Below, in pieces: positions 17,624 to 18,418 of a DNA stretch of 18,418 nucleotides. Positions within the stretch are counted from its first letter, which is position 1. Every line of letters begins with the position of its first letter. A program made the position numbers and the translations under genes. The notes under the pieces are model-generated. The model searched no databases. It was not told where the DNA came from and was given only the letters and a program-made list of their open reading frames with translations. Source of the DNA: Beroe ovata (taxonomy: Eukaryota > Ctenophora > Nuda > Beroida > Beroidae); assembly GCA_946803715.1 (NCBI GenBank), contig CAMPET010000155.1:69208-87625 (forward strand). Reading direction: 5' to 3'.

Positions 17624-18257
17624 TAACAGATGATGAGGACCTAAAGTTTGACCAACATCAGAAATTCAAGTTATAAAACTCGCTCTTGAATGTTGCCTGA
17701 TCATCCCACAGAAGATTTTTGGAGAATTTTATAGGATTCAGAGTTAAACCAACACGTTCTGCTATATTGCCTTTGTCTATGTCTGTACAGGCTGCAAAGT
17801 CTGCAGGGTCTGCACACCCATGGGTTGCAAACTCTGCACACAGTCCACAGCTGTTGCAAATATTCCATTATAATGCAGAGTATATATCACACAAATGTGA
17901 TCTCATCACACACAAACAACCACCTTCTTCCCCACCTTAACACCCGCCCTTTGAGCACAATGATAGGGACTATCTGAGGGAGCTGTAGCCGTGATGTGCC
18001 ATGTGGGGGTGTGACGTAGGGGAACAGTCAGTATGAGGGGGAGATTCAGAGGATTTAGAGTTGAACCAATTACACATTTTGTCATGATATTTCATCATAC
18101 CTAGTTTTTTATTGTACCACGATTGAATCTTATTGCATCTGTGGCTTATGCTTTCAGTCTTTCAGAAAAACATTTTTCGCCAACATCTGGTCCTAAATCC
18201 CTCCCAACTCGATAGACACGAATGTAATGAAGTAGTTGTAAAGGACATCGTGAAGAA
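17624..18257. other. Spacer between the WD40 gene and the right-edge gene
   Basis: About 630 bases with the 3' UTR of the WD40 gene and the promoter of the next gene. It holds an imperfect direct repeat (GGATTCAGAGTTAAACCAA near 17733 and GGATTTAGAGTTGAACCAA near 18050) and a GTCTGCA-rich patch at about 17788-17870. No canonical AATAAA follows the WD40 stop closely. No other gene is seen. Confidence 0.5.
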
Positions 18258-18373
18258 ATGGCCTCCAAGCGGAAGCTGAACAAGCCCATACTGACGATTC
18301 CATCGTGTTCTGCCGTGAACGAGCGCAGTCCCACCCCCTCTCCCCCGCCTAACAAGGATGTCTCTGCCATGGA
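18258..18373 (+). CDS. First coding exon of a probable MAP kinase kinase (MEK1/2-like), partial
   Basis: ATG at 18258 opens 38 codons plus 2 nt, ending at a strong donor (GTGAGT) at 18374. The N-terminus KRKLNKPILTIPS has the MAPK docking (D-site) pattern: two or three basic residues, a short spacer, then hydrophobic-x-hydrophobic. Human MEK2 begins with a similar RRKPVLPALTI stretch followed by an SPT segment; here SPTPSPPP follows. If the match holds, the protein would be a dual-specificity kinase in an ERK-type cascade, but the kinase domain lies beyond the window. Many signalling and disordered proteins carry similar docking peptides, so the family is tentative. The exon itself is well supported by its frame, start and donor. 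Confidence 0.45.
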
Positions 18374-18378
18374 GTGAG

Positions 18379-18381
<3 letters not shown>

Positions 18382-18418
<37 letters not shown>
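18382..18418. repeat. (TG)n microsatellite at right edge
   Basis: A pure TG run starts eight bases after the donor of the right-edge exon and continues to the last base. Confidence 0.95.

Noticed and set aside
1-18418. CRISPR arrays, bacterial operons, rRNA genes
   Set aside because: The spliceosomal introns and gene families are eukaryotic; no regularly spaced repeat array or rRNA-like sequence was seen.

Overview
The window looks like nuclear DNA of an animal. Genes are split by spliceosomal introns with GT-AG borders, several gene families are metazoan or holozoan (CDV3, a KMT2C/D-type PHD cluster, U2AF65, mitochondrial bS16m, a probable MAPKK first exon), and the intergenic DNA holds microsatellites, hairpin transposons and a decayed non-LTR retrotransposon. 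Compact genes, short introns and many GCGCGC runs suggest an invertebrate, possibly early-branching such as a sponge. That placement is inference; the sequence alone does not fix the species.

Layout from left to right. (1) 1-640: TG-rich microsatellite DNA with a perfect 62-bp palindrome. (2) 643-3274, minus: nine joined exons encoding an extended PHD finger followed by a run of PHD fingers in the order known from KMT2C/KMT2D (MLL3/4) and the Drosophila split protein Lpt/Cmi. All intron phases agree; the 5' end is unresolved. (3) 3392-3649, plus: a weak candidate terminal exon with an AATAAA behind it. (4) 3887-4771, minus: a one-exon mitochondrial ribosomal protein bS16m gene with a C-terminal extension of about 175 residues. 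(5) 4772-6842: intergenic DNA with an RFX-like X-box, a 200-bp-spaced direct repeat, a small tandem array and MITE copy 1. (6) 6843-9729, minus: a six-exon CDV3 homologue of 225 residues. (7) 10159-11538, minus: an intact single-exon U2AF65 gene of 459 residues. (8) 11539-14120: a transposon-rich spacer with a non-LTR reverse-transcriptase tail remnant, a 38-bp inverted-repeat element and MITE copy 2. (9) 14121-17623, plus: a nine-exon WD40 protein of 535 residues. (10) 18258-18373, plus: the first coding exon of a gene that runs off the right end and resembles the MAPK-docking N-terminus of MEK1/2.

The genes do not form an operon. They are mostly housekeeping or chromatin genes: mitochondrial translation, splicing, H3K4-methylation cofactor and signalling. 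The least expected items are a two-copy hairpin MITE family with exact 9-bp target-site duplications, a zinc-finger domain with an AT-hook inserted between its zinc ligands, an elongated bS16m, an intronless U2AF65, and a tandemly duplicated 3' splice site in the WD40 gene. Exon borders were placed by hand from splice consensus and phase; no alignment or RNA evidence was available.
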